Positions 16,752 through 25,477 of a stretch of DNA of 32,110 nt are shown piece by piece. The notes beneath the pieces are model-generated. The model was not told the origin of the DNA. It worked only from the letters and a program-made list of their open reading frames with translations, and ran no database searches. Each line of letters opens with the position of its first letter. Positions within the stretch are counted from its first letter, which is position 1. The position numbers and the translations under genes are program-made. Source of the DNA: an uncultured Clostridia bacterium (lineage in GTDB: Bacteria; Bacillota; Clostridia; Oscillospirales; CAG-272); assembly GCA_947627475.1 (NCBI GenBank), contig CANQWE010000019.1, forward strand, positions 1 to 32,110, in the 5' to 3' direction.

Positions 16752-18881
16752 ATGAAAGAATATCATAACAAGTTTGATCCGTCGCCTTACATGACCAAGG
16801 CGACGGAGATTCTGCAGAAAATGACGCTGCAGGAAAAAATCGGTCAGCTGCATCTTCTGGGAACCGTACGAAATTTAAATGAGGATATGGTGCGTTCCGG
16901 CGCCATCGGCGCATTTTTAAATGTGCCGGATGTGCAGACCGCGAACCGGCTGCAGCGTCTTGCAGTAGAAGAAAGTCGGCTGGGGATCCCGCTGATTATC
17001 GGCCACGATATGGTACATGGAGACAGAACGCTGTTTCCCGTTCCCCTGGCAGGGGCCGCCAGCTGGGATATGGCCCGAATCGAAAATTCCGAACGGATCT
17101 CTGCAATGGAGACCTACGCCGAGGGAATCAACTGGGTATATTCTCCCATGATCGATATTTCCAGAGAACCCCGCTGGGGCAGGATCGCCGAAGGAGCCGG
17201 CGAGGACAAGCTGCTCGGCAGTGCGGTAGCTGCCGCGCGGATACGGGGATTTCAGACCATCAATCCGGAGACTGGATACCCCTATGTAGCCGCTTGCTTC
17301 AAGCATTACTGCGGATACGGCCTCAGTGAAGCGGGCAGAGATTATGAATCCTGTGACATCAGTGAGCGTACGCTGCACGGGGAGTATCTTCCCGTATACA
17401 AAGCAGCAGTAGAGGCAGGCGCTATGACCTGCATGTCCTCGTTCAACTCCTTGAACGGTATTCCCGTAACCGGTTCCCGGTATTATCTCACCCAGCTTCT
17501 GCGGGAGATCTGGGGATTTGCGGGATTTGTGGTTTCCGACTGGACCAGTGTGGAAGAGCTGGTAAATCACCGGGTAGCAAAGGACAAGAAAGACGCGGCG
17601 CGGCTTGCGCTGTTGGCCGGATGCGATATGGATATGCACTCCGGTGCTTATCTGGAAGCATTAGAGGAACTTGCCGACGAAGTGCCGGAAATTTTACCGG
17701 CCATTGACCAAAGCGTACTGCGCATTTTGTGCGTTAAACTTGCTGCAGGTATTTTTGCAAACCCCTACCGGGACGAAGACACCAGCACTGCGTTTCTGAA
17801 AGAGGAGTACCGGGACGCTGCAAGAGACCTTGCCGCCCATTCCATGGTTCTGCTAAAAAATAAAGACAATATACTTCCCCTCAGGCGGGACGGCAAAAAA
17901 TATCTGGTCACCGGTCCCATGGCCGACGCGCAATATGAAGCCATGGGTGTTTGGGGCGGACGGTGCGACCCTGCTACCGTTGTAACAACGCGTATGGCAT
18001 TGGAAAAAGAAGAGGGTATCGAAATCGTTTATCTGGCAGGCTGCGACTTTGAAGGCACCGACCGGGCAAAGTTCAAGGAAGCGGCCCGTTTGGCAGCGGG
18101 ATGCGACGGCATCATTTATGTGTGCGGCGAGCCCTGTCAGTGGGCAGGAGAAGGCGGCGGACGCATTGATATCGATCTGCCGGACATCCAATACGAATAC
18201 TTAAAGCTTCTCAAAGGACTGAAGAAACCCCTTGTCTCCGTACTGCTTACCGCCCGTCCGCTGGCTTGCAGCCGGCTGGATGAAATGTCCGATGCACTGC
18301 TCCTTGGCTGGCATTCCGGTGTAGAAGCAGGGAACGCAGTGCGCCAGCTTCTCATGGGAGACTTGTCCCCCAGCGGCAGGCTGCCGGTTACCTTCCCCAG
18401 AGCAACCGGACAGATCCCCATCTACTACGCAAGTCTTTCCGCCGGCAGGCCCAGAAGTCTCTTTCCCCGCCGGTATCGGGACTGTCCTTCCGATCCCCTT
18501 TATCCTTTCGGATACGGACTCACCTACAGTACGGTGGTATATGATAATATTTCCGTTGAAAATCCAAGTCTGCGTCCGGGAGAAGCACTGCGGGCCAACG
18601 TCACCCTATCCAATACGGGGGATGTACCTGTAGAAGAGGTTGTACAGGTGTATTTCTGCGATGTAGTGTCCTCCATCGCAACACCGGATAAGCTGTTGTG
18701 TGATTTTGAAAAAGTATCCCTGGATCCGGGACAGACCCTGCAGGTTTCCTTCTCTATTCCCTCTGATCGGTTTACATTCCTGAATGAAAAATTGGAGCGG
18801 GTGTTGGAGCCTGGGGACTTCCGTTTGTATATTGGACCTGATTCTACCTGCGAGTCATTTGCATCCTTCACAGTAGAGTAA
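16752..18881 (+). CDS. glycoside hydrolase family 3 protein, beta-glucosidase-like
   Basis: A 709-residue enzyme that should hydrolyse terminal beta-linked sugars from oligosaccharides with retention. The N-terminal (alpha/beta)8 domain contains GIPLIIGHDMVHG, EPRWGRIAEGAGED, the substrate segment ACFKHYCGYG, and the nucleophile Asp in GFAGFVVSDWTS. The second alpha/beta domain carries CGEPCQWAGEGGGRIDIDLP, where the Glu of AGEGG is a likely acid/base. A C-terminal fibronectin III-like domain begins near VYDNISVENPSLRPGEALR. No signal peptide is seen, so it is probably cytosolic and acts on imported oligosaccharides. AGGAAGGA lies about 11 nt before the ATG. No sugar transporter is adjacent. 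Confidence 0.94.
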   Translation: MKEYHNKFDPSPYMTKATEILQKMTLQEKIGQLHLLGTVRNLNEDMVRSGAIGAFLNVPDVQTANRLQRLAVEESRLGIPLIIGHDMVHGDRTLFPVPLAGAASWDMARIENSERISAMETYAEGINWVYSPMIDISREPRWGRIAEGAGEDKLLGSAVAAARIRGFQTINPETGYPYVAACFKHYCGYGLSEAGRDYESCDISERTLHGEYLPVYKAAVEAGAMTCMSSFNSLNGIPVTGSRYYLTQLLREIWGFAGFVVSDWTSVEELVNHRVAKDKKDAARLALLAGCDMDMHSGAYLEALEELADEVPEILPAIDQSVLRILCVKLAAGIFANPYRDEDTSTAFLKEEYRDAARDLAAHSMVLLKNKDNILPLRRDGKKYLVTGPMADAQYEAMGVWGGRCDPATVVTTRMALEKEEGIEIVYLAGCDFEGTDRAKFKEAARLAAGCDGIIYVCGEPCQWAGEGGGRIDIDLPDIQYEYLKLLKGLKKPLVSVLLTARPLACSRLDEMSDALLLGWHSGVEAGNAVRQLLMGDLSPSGRLPVTFPRATGQIPIYYASLSAGRPRSLFPRRYRDCPSDPLYPFGYGLTYSTVVYDNISVENPSLRPGEALRANVTLSNTGDVPVEEVVQVYFCDVVSSIATPDKLLCDFEKVSLDPGQTLQVSFSIPSDRFTFLNEKLERVLEPGDFRLYIGPDSTCESFASFTVE

Positions 18882-18927
18882 ATTGCTGTCACCATAGCTG
18901 CATGTAGAATTACGCATTATATGACGA

Positions 18928-18969
18928 CAAAAATACCCTGCAAGCCCTGGGGGCTTGCAGGGTATTTTT
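18928..18969. terminator. bidirectional terminator
   Basis: AAAAATACCCTGCAAGCCC and GGGCTTGCAGGGTATTTTT pair with a very short loop; it separates the GH3 gene from the convergent anti-sigma gene. Confidence 0.95.
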
Positions 18970-19668
18970 CTATGGTAATTCCTTTAAAATCTGACTAAAG
19001 TCTACATCTCCAAGCGCAATTAAATTTTGAATAATAGAAGAAAGCTCGTTCTTGATGGTTTCACCGTCCTCTTTTGCCCCAGCGTGTTCAACATATACCG
19101 TACTTTCTCCGAGCCGAAAGGCAGCATAATAAATGGCATTTTTGTTATTCGTGAAATACCCTGCATGAACCAAAACGCCATCCACCTCGGAAATATTTTC
19201 TTCTCCCTCGATTACAGTATCGCGGATCATTCCATTCGATGCAGAAACAATCAGGCGGATATCGTCCACTTTCCCTTCCAGTCCGATCATACTTCCATCT
19301 TCCGCGTTAAAGATAGCATGCGCTGCAACCGGCATTTCATGAAACAGCATCTCGCACTCGCCCTCTGTCAAATCACGCGTTTCAATTGGAACAGCAATAT
19401 CCAAATTCCCCATTCCAGCATCCGACTGGATAAAGTAAATTTTATCTCCATTGTCCAGTGTGGCGATTTGTTCTTTGCTACTAAATAAGCTTCCTTGAAA
19501 AACGCCGATCCCGAGAACCGTGGCAAGGACGAGGCAAGCGGCGACCGCCCCCCATTTCATCCATCCAGTACGGTGGACCACCTTTGTTTCTCCAGTATAG
19601 ACGGCGGCTTCATTCACATATTTCTCGCTGATATTTCCAATGGCCTGGGAAATATACTTCCTTTTCAT
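18970..19668 (-). CDS. membrane-anchored anti-sigma-factor-like protein
   Basis: A 232-residue protein with one transmembrane segment (WMKWGAVAACLVLATVLGIGVF, about residues 36-57). A short N-terminal cytosolic part could hold a sigma factor, and an extracytoplasmic domain of about 170 residues follows. It has no clear zinc-binding HxxxCxxC motif, so it is not a classical ZAS protein. The assignment rests mainly on context: its ATG overlaps the sigma factor's stop codon by 4 nt (ATGA), implying translational coupling and an equimolar pair. The sensed signal is unknown. Confidence 0.75.
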   Translation of the reverse strand: MKRKYISQAIGNISEKYVNEAAVYTGETKVVHRTGWMKWGAVAACLVLATVLGIGVFQGSLFSSKEQIATLDNGDKIYFIQSDAGMGNLDIAVPIETRDLTEGECEMLFHEMPVAAHAIFNAEDGSMIGLEGKVDDIRLIVSASNGMIRDTVIEGEENISEVDGVLVHAGYFTNNKNAIYYAAFRLGESTVYVEHAGAKEDGETIKNELSSIIQNLIALGDVDFSQILKELP

Positions 19669-20234
19669 ATAGACACTCCTTTCTCAATCAGGTACTTTTT
19701 CAATTTTGCCCGTATTCGGGCAAGCCGAACGGATACAGCATGGTTGCTGATTTGAAAAAGATGCGCGATATCTGTAATAGAATCCGAATACCAGTAGCGG
19801 CGAACAAACAGAATGCGACGTTTCTTATCAAGGGTTTCCAGAAACGCGTCTATCATGCGGGCTGTTTCAACAGCTTGAAACGTATCTTCCACAGCGTTTG
19901 ATGCGGGAAAACAATTTTCCAGTTCATCCAAAGCTACATCATACATGCTATTTCTTTTTGCGGCGGTATTCGTATGATACTTTTTGATTGCCAGGTTACG
20001 AACAATGCGGCACAAATAACTCGGCAACGGATCGGGCTTTTGAGGCGGTACCGTATTCCATACTCCCAGATATGCATCGTTTACACATTCTTCGGTATCC
20101 CGTCTGTCGTTTAGTATATTACCGGCAACCTTTGTACATATTGCGCCATACTTTTGCGATAGTTCAATGATCGCCTGTTCTGAGCGCGCATAGAACAGTT
20201 CAATGATTTTACTATCGTTCAATCTGCTCACCAT
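19665..20234 (-). CDS. ECF-type RNA polymerase sigma factor
   Basis: A 189-residue sigma-70 family factor with only regions 2 and 4. Region 2 includes ILNDRRDTEECVNDAYLGVWN and LPSYLCRIVRNLAIKKYH. Region 4 with the promoter-recognition HTH is LDKKRRILFVRRYWYSDSITDIAHLFQISNHAVSVRLARIRAKLKKYL. Clostridial pairs of this type direct a small regulon in response to envelope or peptide stress (family knowledge). The ATG at 20234 has GAGGCAGAAAGG upstream; a GTG one codon further in could also serve. The partner anti-sigma gene overlaps by 4 nt. Confidence 0.9.
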   Translation of the reverse strand: MVSRLNDSKIIELFYARSEQAIIELSQKYGAICTKVAGNILNDRRDTEECVNDAYLGVWNTVPPQKPDPLPSYLCRIVRNLAIKKYHTNTAAKRNSMYDVALDELENCFPASNAVEDTFQAVETARMIDAFLETLDKKRRILFVRRYWYSDSITDIAHLFQISNHAVSVRLARIRAKLKKYLIEKGVSI

Positions 20235-20264
20235 CCTTTCTGCCTCACCCTCACCTATATACTA

Positions 20265-20276
20265 CGGATTCATCCG
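20265..20276. promoter_or_regulatory. inverted repeat upstream of the sigma-factor gene
   Basis: CGGAT-TC-ATCCG is a perfect 5-bp inverted repeat flanked by partly symmetric bases (ACTA..GTAT), about 30 bp before the start codon. It could be an operator or part of an autoregulated promoter; I could not identify convincing -35/-10 elements. Confidence 0.35.
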
Positions 20277-20389
20277 GTATTCTCTCATCTGATGATAAAA
20301 TGATAGCAAAAAAAGATAATTTTTTCTACCATCCGATAACAGCAAATACATTAGATTCGAATTTCAGGGAAAAACAGGCGGTCAAATGC

Positions 20390-20425
20390 AGAAAGGGATG
20401 CTATCAAAAGATAACATCCCTTTCT
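20390..20425 (-). terminator. long hairpin, likely terminator of the pheS-pheT-phosphoribosyltransferase operon
   Basis: AGAAAGGGATG-C-TATC and GATA-A-CATCCCTTTCT form a 16-bp stem with one mismatch and an AAAA (TTTT on the minus strand) tetraloop. The following T-run is weak (TTTCT). It lies 88 bp beyond the stop of the last gene of the operon. The rest of 20235-20512 holds no gene. Confidence 0.6.
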
Positions 20426-20512
20426 GGCATTCACTTGTAACCTGTTACCCCCTGTCCGAAAACAGGGGCAATAGAATTGTTTGAATACGCTGCGTTCATC
20501 GGTACAGCTGTT

Positions 20513-21073
20513 TTATTGGATCGGATCGCCATTGTTATCAAATAAGGGAAGAGGAGCAAGATACTGAATATCCTGCCGGCCCTGAGCATCCCCCTCCGCT
20601 AAAATGCACATGCGTCCCGCTACCTGAGCGCCGGCGGCAGTCACCAGCTTCTCTAGCGCGCCAAGGGATTCTCCGGTGGAAATTACATCGTCCACCAATA
20701 AAACCCGCTTTCCCTGCATCAGCGCAGCATCCGCTGCGTCCAGGTAAAGCTTTTGCTCCCCTTGGGTAGTGATAGAACGGACCGTTACTTCAAATACATC
20801 TTTCATATACAGCTTCGGCCTCTTGCGGGCCACAAAATATTTCTGATTGCCTGCAAGACGCGCCATTTCATGAACCAAAGGGATTCCCTTGGATTCTGCC
20901 GTAATCATGTAATCATACGCCGGCGCAATTTCCAGCAGGGCCTGTGCACAGGCGCTGGTCAGTTCCGGATCCCCGAAAATTACAAACGCTCCGATGTAAA
21001 GTGTTTCATTTAAAGGGCACAGGGGCAGCCGGCGGCGCAGCCCTGCCACCTGTAGTTCATACTCGTTTTTCAT
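20513..21073 (-). CDS. phosphoribosyltransferase family protein (adenine phosphoribosyltransferase-like)
   Basis: A 186-residue type I PRTase. The PRPP-binding loop is VLLVDDVISTGESLGAL. The N-terminal half contains DYMITAESKGIPLVHEMAR, a phosphate loop arrangement like that of Apt/Xpt proteins. Which base it uses is not clear, so no symbol is given. AAAGGTG precedes the ATG; the gap to pheT is only 9 bp, so it belongs to the pheS-pheT transcript and would come under phenylalanine T-box control. A purine-salvage-type gene there is unusual. Confidence 0.82.
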   Translation of the reverse strand: MKNEYELQVAGLRRRLPLCPLNETLYIGAFVIFGDPELTSACAQALLEIAPAYDYMITAESKGIPLVHEMARLAGNQKYFVARKRPKLYMKDVFEVTVRSITTQGEQKLYLDAADAALMQGKRVLLVDDVISTGESLGALEKLVTAAGAQVAGRMCILAEGDAQGRQDIQYLAPLPLFDNNGDPIQ

Positions 21074-21082
21074 AACACACCT

Positions 21083-23497
21083 TTACGCCCGCAGCACAAT
21101 GCCATATTCCTCGTGGAGCCGCTTCATAATCTTTTCTGCGGTAGCGTCTGCTTCTTCGTCTGTCAGGGTGCGATCCTGCGCCCGCAGCATCACCGCAAAG
21201 GATACGCTCTTTTTGCCTTCGCCCACCTGAGGGCCGCGATACACGTCAAACAGGGACACATCCGCCACCGTTTTGCCACCGGCACGCAGCATAAGCTCCC
21301 GTATAGCCCCGGCTTCCAGATCCTCACTGCACACAAAGGAGAAGTCTCGCTCCAACGCCGGATACTTCGGCAGAGGCGTATATTCAAATTTTGTTTTGCG
21401 CACCTGGAACAAAAGGTCAAAGTCCAGCTCCGCTCCATAAACCGCTACGCCAAATCCATAGGTTTCACAAACGGTCGGGTGTACCTCACCAAACACACCA
21501 AGGACGGTTTCTCCCACCATTACGGCAGCGCAGCGGCCGGGATGGAACGCCCTGTTGTCCTGCACGCTGATATACTGGGCATCTGCAATTCCGGCAGATG
21601 CCAAAATTGCTTCCACATATCCTTTCATCCGATAAAAACCAGCTGTGCTGTCCATATTGTTTTCATAAAAGCCCAGCACCAGACTTTTGGGTTCCTGGGG
21701 CAGCTGCTCTCCCTCCACAGGCAGATACAGGGAAGCCATCTCATACAAATGTACGCCCTGATTTTTCTGGCTGTAGTTGTAGGCCAACGCCTCCAGCATA
21801 GATGGAAGCGCAGTGGTACGCATAACGGAGGTATCCTCCCCCAGGGGGTTTTTGATGACCACGCTCTTTCTTCTGGGGTCATCTTCCGCCATACGGATTT
21901 TGTCATAATACCGGGGACTGATGAAGGAGAAGGTGTGGATCTCATCCATGCCCATATCACAGAGCGCGTCACTGATGCGCACTTCAAATTGCTGCTTCTT
22001 ATTTCGGCCGCCCTGGGTCATGGGACCCTTGAATTCTGTAGAGGGAATTTTATTGTACCCGTAAATGCGGACCACTTCTTCCGCCAGGTCTTCCATACAC
22101 TCCACATCCGTGCGCCAGGAGGGCACTTCTACCATTCCATCCCGGCAGACGAAGCCCAGCTGCTCCAGCACCTGCTCCATATACGCCCGGTCCAGCTGTA
22201 CGCCCAAAAACCGGTTGATTCGCTCTGCCTCCAGAGGGATTACTGTCTGCTGCTTCTTGCCCGGATATACGTCAATGATCCCGTCTACCACCTCTCCGGC
22301 GCCCAACTGCTGGATCAGTTCCAGCGCACGCAGCAGTGCGGGCATGGTGTTTTCCGGGTCCATTCCCTTTTCAAACCGGGCGGAGCTTTCTGTGCGCATT
22401 CCCAGCTTTCTTGACGTGATCCGCACATTAGAGCCTTTAAAGCATGCGCTTTCAAACACCACTACTTTGGTACCATCTGTGATTTCGCTGTTTTCGCCGC
22501 CCATAACGCCTGCCAGGGCCACCGCTTTTTTCTCGTCGGAGATCACCAGCATAGATTCATCCAATACATGCTCCTTGCTGTCCAGAGACGTGTACGCCTC
22601 TCCGGCAGCAGCACGGCGGACGATAATATGACTGCCGTCCAGGCAGGCATAGTCAAAGGCATGCATAGGCTGGCCATACTCCAGCATTACGTAGTTGGTA
22701 ATATCTACAATATTATTGATCGGACGCACCCCTGCCGCATGCAGCCGCATCCGCAGCCACAAGGGAGAAGGAGCAATTTTTACATTTTTCACAGCCGCAG
22801 CGCTGTACCGGTAGCACAGCTCGTCGCAGTCGATGTCCACCCGCAGATAGTTTTCTACGCGGTCTCCATCGCCCTGCGGGCGCACCTGCGGCGCAGGAAT
22901 ATGCAGCGGACGCTGGAATGTAACAGCACTTTCTCTGGCCAGACCGATGACAGAAAGACAGTCCGGTCGGTTGGGTGTGATTTCAAATTCCACCACATGG
23001 CCGTCCATAGTAAGCAGTTTTTTCATATCGGTGCCTGGCAATGCGTCCCCAAGGCCCACGTCGCCAAGAATCAAAATTCCGTCTTCTGCCGCGCCGGGCA
23101 TTTCATGGAGGGTAAGGCCCATTTCCTCAAAGGAGCACAGCATTCCCTCACTCACTTCTCCACGCAGCTTTCCTTTTTTGATTTTCACCTGCCCCGGCAG
23201 CTGCGCGCCGTCCAAGGCAACAGGCACCAAGGCGCCTTCCAATACGTTTTTTGCTCCGGTCACGATTTGCAGCGGGTGTTCCCCGCCGACATCCACCGAG
23301 CAAATCACCAGCTTGTCCGCATTGGGATGAGGCGTGATGGAAAGAATCCTTCCCACGACAACACCGCTAAAGGCGCTGCCTTCAGCGGTATATCCTTCCA
23401 CCTTACTGCCCGTATCGGTCATTTGGTCGCAATAGTCGCCGATCTCTATATCGCCCACGTCTGTGAAATCCGCAAGCCACTTCATTGGTAAATTCAT
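21083..23497 (-). CDS. pheT: phenylalanine--tRNA ligase beta subunit
   Basis: The 804-residue beta subunit of the alpha2beta2 enzyme charging tRNA-Phe. Domains in order are an EMAP-like tRNA-binding domain (about 40-150; ITPHPNADKLVICSVDVG), the B3/B4 editing domain, the B5 domain, a catalytic-like core (HTFSFISPRYYD onward) and a C-terminal ferredoxin-like anticodon-binding domain (YPALERDFSFVC). The track begins at 23560, but ATG 23497 gives the canonical start MNLPMKWLADF and has CGGAGAT upstream. It follows pheS with a rather long 163-bp gap containing several hairpins. Confidence 0.97.
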   Translation of the reverse strand: MNLPMKWLADFTDVGDIEIGDYCDQMTDTGSKVEGYTAEGSAFSGVVVGRILSITPHPNADKLVICSVDVGGEHPLQIVTGAKNVLEGALVPVALDGAQLPGQVKIKKGKLRGEVSEGMLCSFEEMGLTLHEMPGAAEDGILILGDVGLGDALPGTDMKKLLTMDGHVVEFEITPNRPDCLSVIGLARESAVTFQRPLHIPAPQVRPQGDGDRVENYLRVDIDCDELCYRYSAAAVKNVKIAPSPLWLRMRLHAAGVRPINNIVDITNYVMLEYGQPMHAFDYACLDGSHIIVRRAAAGEAYTSLDSKEHVLDESMLVISDEKKAVALAGVMGGENSEITDGTKVVVFESACFKGSNVRITSRKLGMRTESSARFEKGMDPENTMPALLRALELIQQLGAGEVVDGIIDVYPGKKQQTVIPLEAERINRFLGVQLDRAYMEQVLEQLGFVCRDGMVEVPSWRTDVECMEDLAEEVVRIYGYNKIPSTEFKGPMTQGGRNKKQQFEVRISDALCDMGMDEIHTFSFISPRYYDKIRMAEDDPRRKSVVIKNPLGEDTSVMRTTALPSMLEALAYNYSQKNQGVHLYEMASLYLPVEGEQLPQEPKSLVLGFYENNMDSTAGFYRMKGYVEAILASAGIADAQYISVQDNRAFHPGRCAAVMVGETVLGVFGEVHPTVCETYGFGVAVYGAELDFDLLFQVRKTKFEYTPLPKYPALERDFSFVCSEDLEAGAIRELMLRAGGKTVADVSLFDVYRGPQVGEGKKSVSFAVMLRAQDRTLTDEEADATAEKIMKRLHEEYGIVLRA

Positions 23498-23562
23498 AAT
23501 AATCTCCGTTCTGCCGCAGGGCGGCGGTGAAAATAGTAAAAATTTCGACTGGATTTTCAAGG

Positions 23563-23585
23563 AAAAAACGGGACTGTCCGTTTTC
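23563..23585 (-). terminator. terminator-like hairpin between pheS and pheT
   Basis: On the minus strand AACGG-ACAGTC-CCGTT is followed by TTTT, about 70 nt before pheT. The stem is short (5 bp plus flanking A/T pairs), so it may act as a partial terminator or attenuator. Confidence 0.45.
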
Positions 23586-23660
23586 GGGAGGATTTGCGCG
23601 TGAAATCACGAAATGGAAAGCTTAACTTCCATGAAATTTCATGCGGGTCTCCCTTCCCCA

Positions 23661-24674
23661 TCAAAACTGCGCCAGAAACCGCACGTCGTTTTCATATAAA
23701 TACCGTAGATCGTCTACGTGATGCTTGAGCATAAAAATTCGTTCCACGCCCATGCCAAACGCAAATCCGCTGTATTTTTTTGGATCAATATTGCAGCCGC
23801 GCAACACATTGGGATGCACCATGCCGGCGCCCAAAATCTCGATCCAGCCTTCGCCCTTGCACAGGCGGCAGCCTTTACCGCCGCACTGGAAGCAGGATAC
23901 ATCTACTTCTGCAGAGGGCTCTGTAAAGGGAAAATGATGAGGACGGAACCGCACTTTTGTATCTGCACCGAACATCAGCTGGGCAAATTTTTCCAGCGTT
24001 CCCTTCAGATCTCCCATCGTGATGCCTTCATCCACTACAAGCCCCTCCAACTGATGGAACAGGGGGGAGTGGGTGGCGTCCATTGTATCAGAACGGTACA
24101 CACGGCCGGGAGAAATGATCCGGATGGGCGGGCGCATATGCTCCATGGTGCGAACCTGCACAGGAGAAGTCTGCGAACGCAGCAGCACGTTGTCCGTAAT
24201 ATAAAAGGTATCCTGGGTATCTCTGGCAGGATGGTCCGCCGGGGTGTTCAACGCCTGGAAGTTGTAGTAGTCTGTTTCTACTTCCGGTCCCTCTGCAATG
24301 GAAAATCCCATGCCGCTGAAAATATCCTCCAATTCTCTGCGCATTTTCGTAAGTGGATGCAGATGTCCCACATACATTTTTTCCCCGGGCACCGTAACAT
24401 CCAGTTTTTCCTTTTGCAGCCGCGCTTCCATAGCAGCAGCCTTCAGCTCTGCCGCGCGCTTTGTAAGCTGCCCTTCAATCTGTGCCCGCACTTCGTTGGC
24501 GATCTGCCCCATAATGGGCCGCTCTTCGGGAGAAAGCTTTCCCATCCCGCGAAGCACCGTGGTCAGTTCTCCTTTTTTTCCCAAATACCGGATCCGCAAT
24601 CCTTCAATATCCGCATCCGGCGCAGCAAGAGCCGCCAGGGCTTCTTCCTTGATTTTTTGCAGTGTTTCTTTCAT
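23661..24674 (-). CDS. pheS: phenylalanine--tRNA ligase alpha subunit
   Basis: The 337-residue catalytic subunit, which forms phenylalanyl-adenylate and charges tRNA-Phe. A coiled-coil N-terminal arm (about 1-90) contacts tRNA. The class II core has motif 1/2 segments ([40 protein letters not shown]), a small Cys-rich insertion ([16 protein letters not shown]), and motif 3 ([16 protein letters not shown]). GAGAGGG lies 9 nt before the ATG. It is the first gene of the operon, with an upstream T-box. Confidence 0.97.
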   Translation of the reverse strand: MKETLQKIKEEALAALAAPDADIEGLRIRYLGKKGELTTVLRGMGKLSPEERPIMGQIANEVRAQIEGQLTKRAAELKAAAMEARLQKEKLDVTVPGEKMYVGHLHPLTKMRRELEDIFSGMGFSIAEGPEVETDYYNFQALNTPADHPARDTQDTFYITDNVLLRSQTSPVQVRTMEHMRPPIRIISPGRVYRSDTMDATHSPLFHQLEGLVVDEGITMGDLKGTLEKFAQLMFGADTKVRFRPHHFPFTEPSAEVDVSCFQCGGKGCRLCKGEGWIEILGAGMVHPNVLRGCNIDPKKYSGFAFGMGVERIFMLKHHVDDLRYLYENDVRFLAQF

Positions 24675-24703
24675 ACGATTTATCCCTCTCTATATTGTTT
24701 CAT

Positions 24704-24948
24704 AAAAAAATCCGTCCCGATTTTCTAAATCGGGACGGAAGAATCCGCGGTACCACCCAAATTCCGCAGAAATGCGGCACTTGTCTCGCTGTAAGGGGCG
24801 CCCCCCGGCAGACTAATGGCAATTCACCTGCCGCGCTCCGAAGGGAAAGGCATCCTGCGCCGGGCGGTGTGCTTGCAGCCGGCGACACACCTCTCTGAAA
24901 ACCCGTTTGCCCGCATTTGCCGGCTTCATCATTGCGTTTTATCTTCTA
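24704..24948 (-). promoter_or_regulatory. T-box leader (phenylalanine specific) of pheS with terminator
   Basis: The minus-strand leader contains the T-box sequence GGTGGTACCGCGG (24757-24745), whose TGGT binds the acceptor end of uncharged tRNA. It is followed by the terminator TCCGTCCCGATTT-AGAA-AATCGGGACGGA-TTTTTTT (24741-24704). Upstream is the stem I region with the distal hairpin GGTGTG...CACACC and a purine-rich AGAGAGG. A TTC triplet at 24842-24840 (in CCCTTCGGAG) is a plausible Phe specifier, matching the downstream gene. Uncharged tRNA-Phe should favour the antiterminator. Confidence 0.92.
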
Positions 24949-24954
24949 AAAGGT

Positions 24955-24983
24955 ATTGTAGCACAAACAGATAAAAATTGCAA
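24955..24983 (-). promoter_or_regulatory. promoter of the pheS T-box transcript
   Basis: TTGCAA (24983-24978), 17-bp spacer, TACAAT (24960-24955) on the minus strand. The start would be near 24948, at the 5' end of stem I. TTGCAA is palindromic, so it could also be the -35 box of a plus-strand promoter (TATCAT at 24999-25004, spacer only 15 bp). Confidence 0.75.
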
Positions 24984-25036
24984 GATATTTTTTATCCCTA
25001 TCATTTTTCCGGTGTACGCGGATGACGCAGGCGTTT

Positions 25037-25234
25037 TTACCTATACCTCTGTTAATAGGTGGACTTTTACAAGATTACATAAATGCATTTCTCTGGGTTC
25101 TCCGCTCTCCTCGTTTCCTCAGAGAAACGCCATAGCGGGAACCATTTGAGGATATATAAGCCTCCCAAGGTCCATGTTTCAACAAGTGAAACACCGGTGT
25201 GGTACTCAGCAAAAGCTGGGGACGGGATAGGTAA
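25037..25234 (+). ncRNA. candidate large structured non-coding RNA (about 200 nt, class not identified)
   Basis: No convincing ORF lies here, but the segment is closed by TTACCTAT (25037-25044) with ATAGGTAA (25227-25234). Inside are several perfect helices: GGTTC/GAACC (25096/25139) with CCGC/GCGG stacked below; CGTTTC/GAAACG closing CTCAGA (25112-25129); GAGG/CCTC (25148/25161); GTTTC/GAAAC (25176-25192); the palindrome ACACCGGTGT; CAGC-AAAA-GCTG (25207-25218); and GTCC/GGAC (25070-range to 25220). The closing ATAGGT has a second, nearer partner at 25055-25060. Size and multi-branch shape recall large orphan RNAs of Firmicutes such as raiA; a single-rod 6S RNA fits less well. Plus strand is chosen for its purine loops and T-rich 3' flank. 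Confidence 0.55.
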
Positions 25235-25477
25235 TTTTCTCTGTATTGCTTTCTTCGTTATATGTTAATATGTTAGTGCCAAATAAAAATCCCCAATTTC
25301 TCTTTATTTTTCATATATCCCATGGATTTTACTTTCTATTTGCGGCAATCTTTAATAAAGTATGAATTCTATGAAAAGGTGCTTTTCGTAAAGATGCAAA
25401 GTATTTTTCACTCCACTCAGATATAATCGGGATTCCCCGTCTATATTATACAGAAATTTTATAAAGGAGCAAAAATT

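Noticed and set aside
21113-22414. 433-codon plus-strand ORF (and 22568-23491)
   Set aside because: Both are shadows opposite pheT; no ribosome site, and the composition is that of a reversed coding strand.
23718-24728. 336-codon plus-strand ORF
   Set aside because: Antisense to pheS and running into the T-box terminator; not coding.
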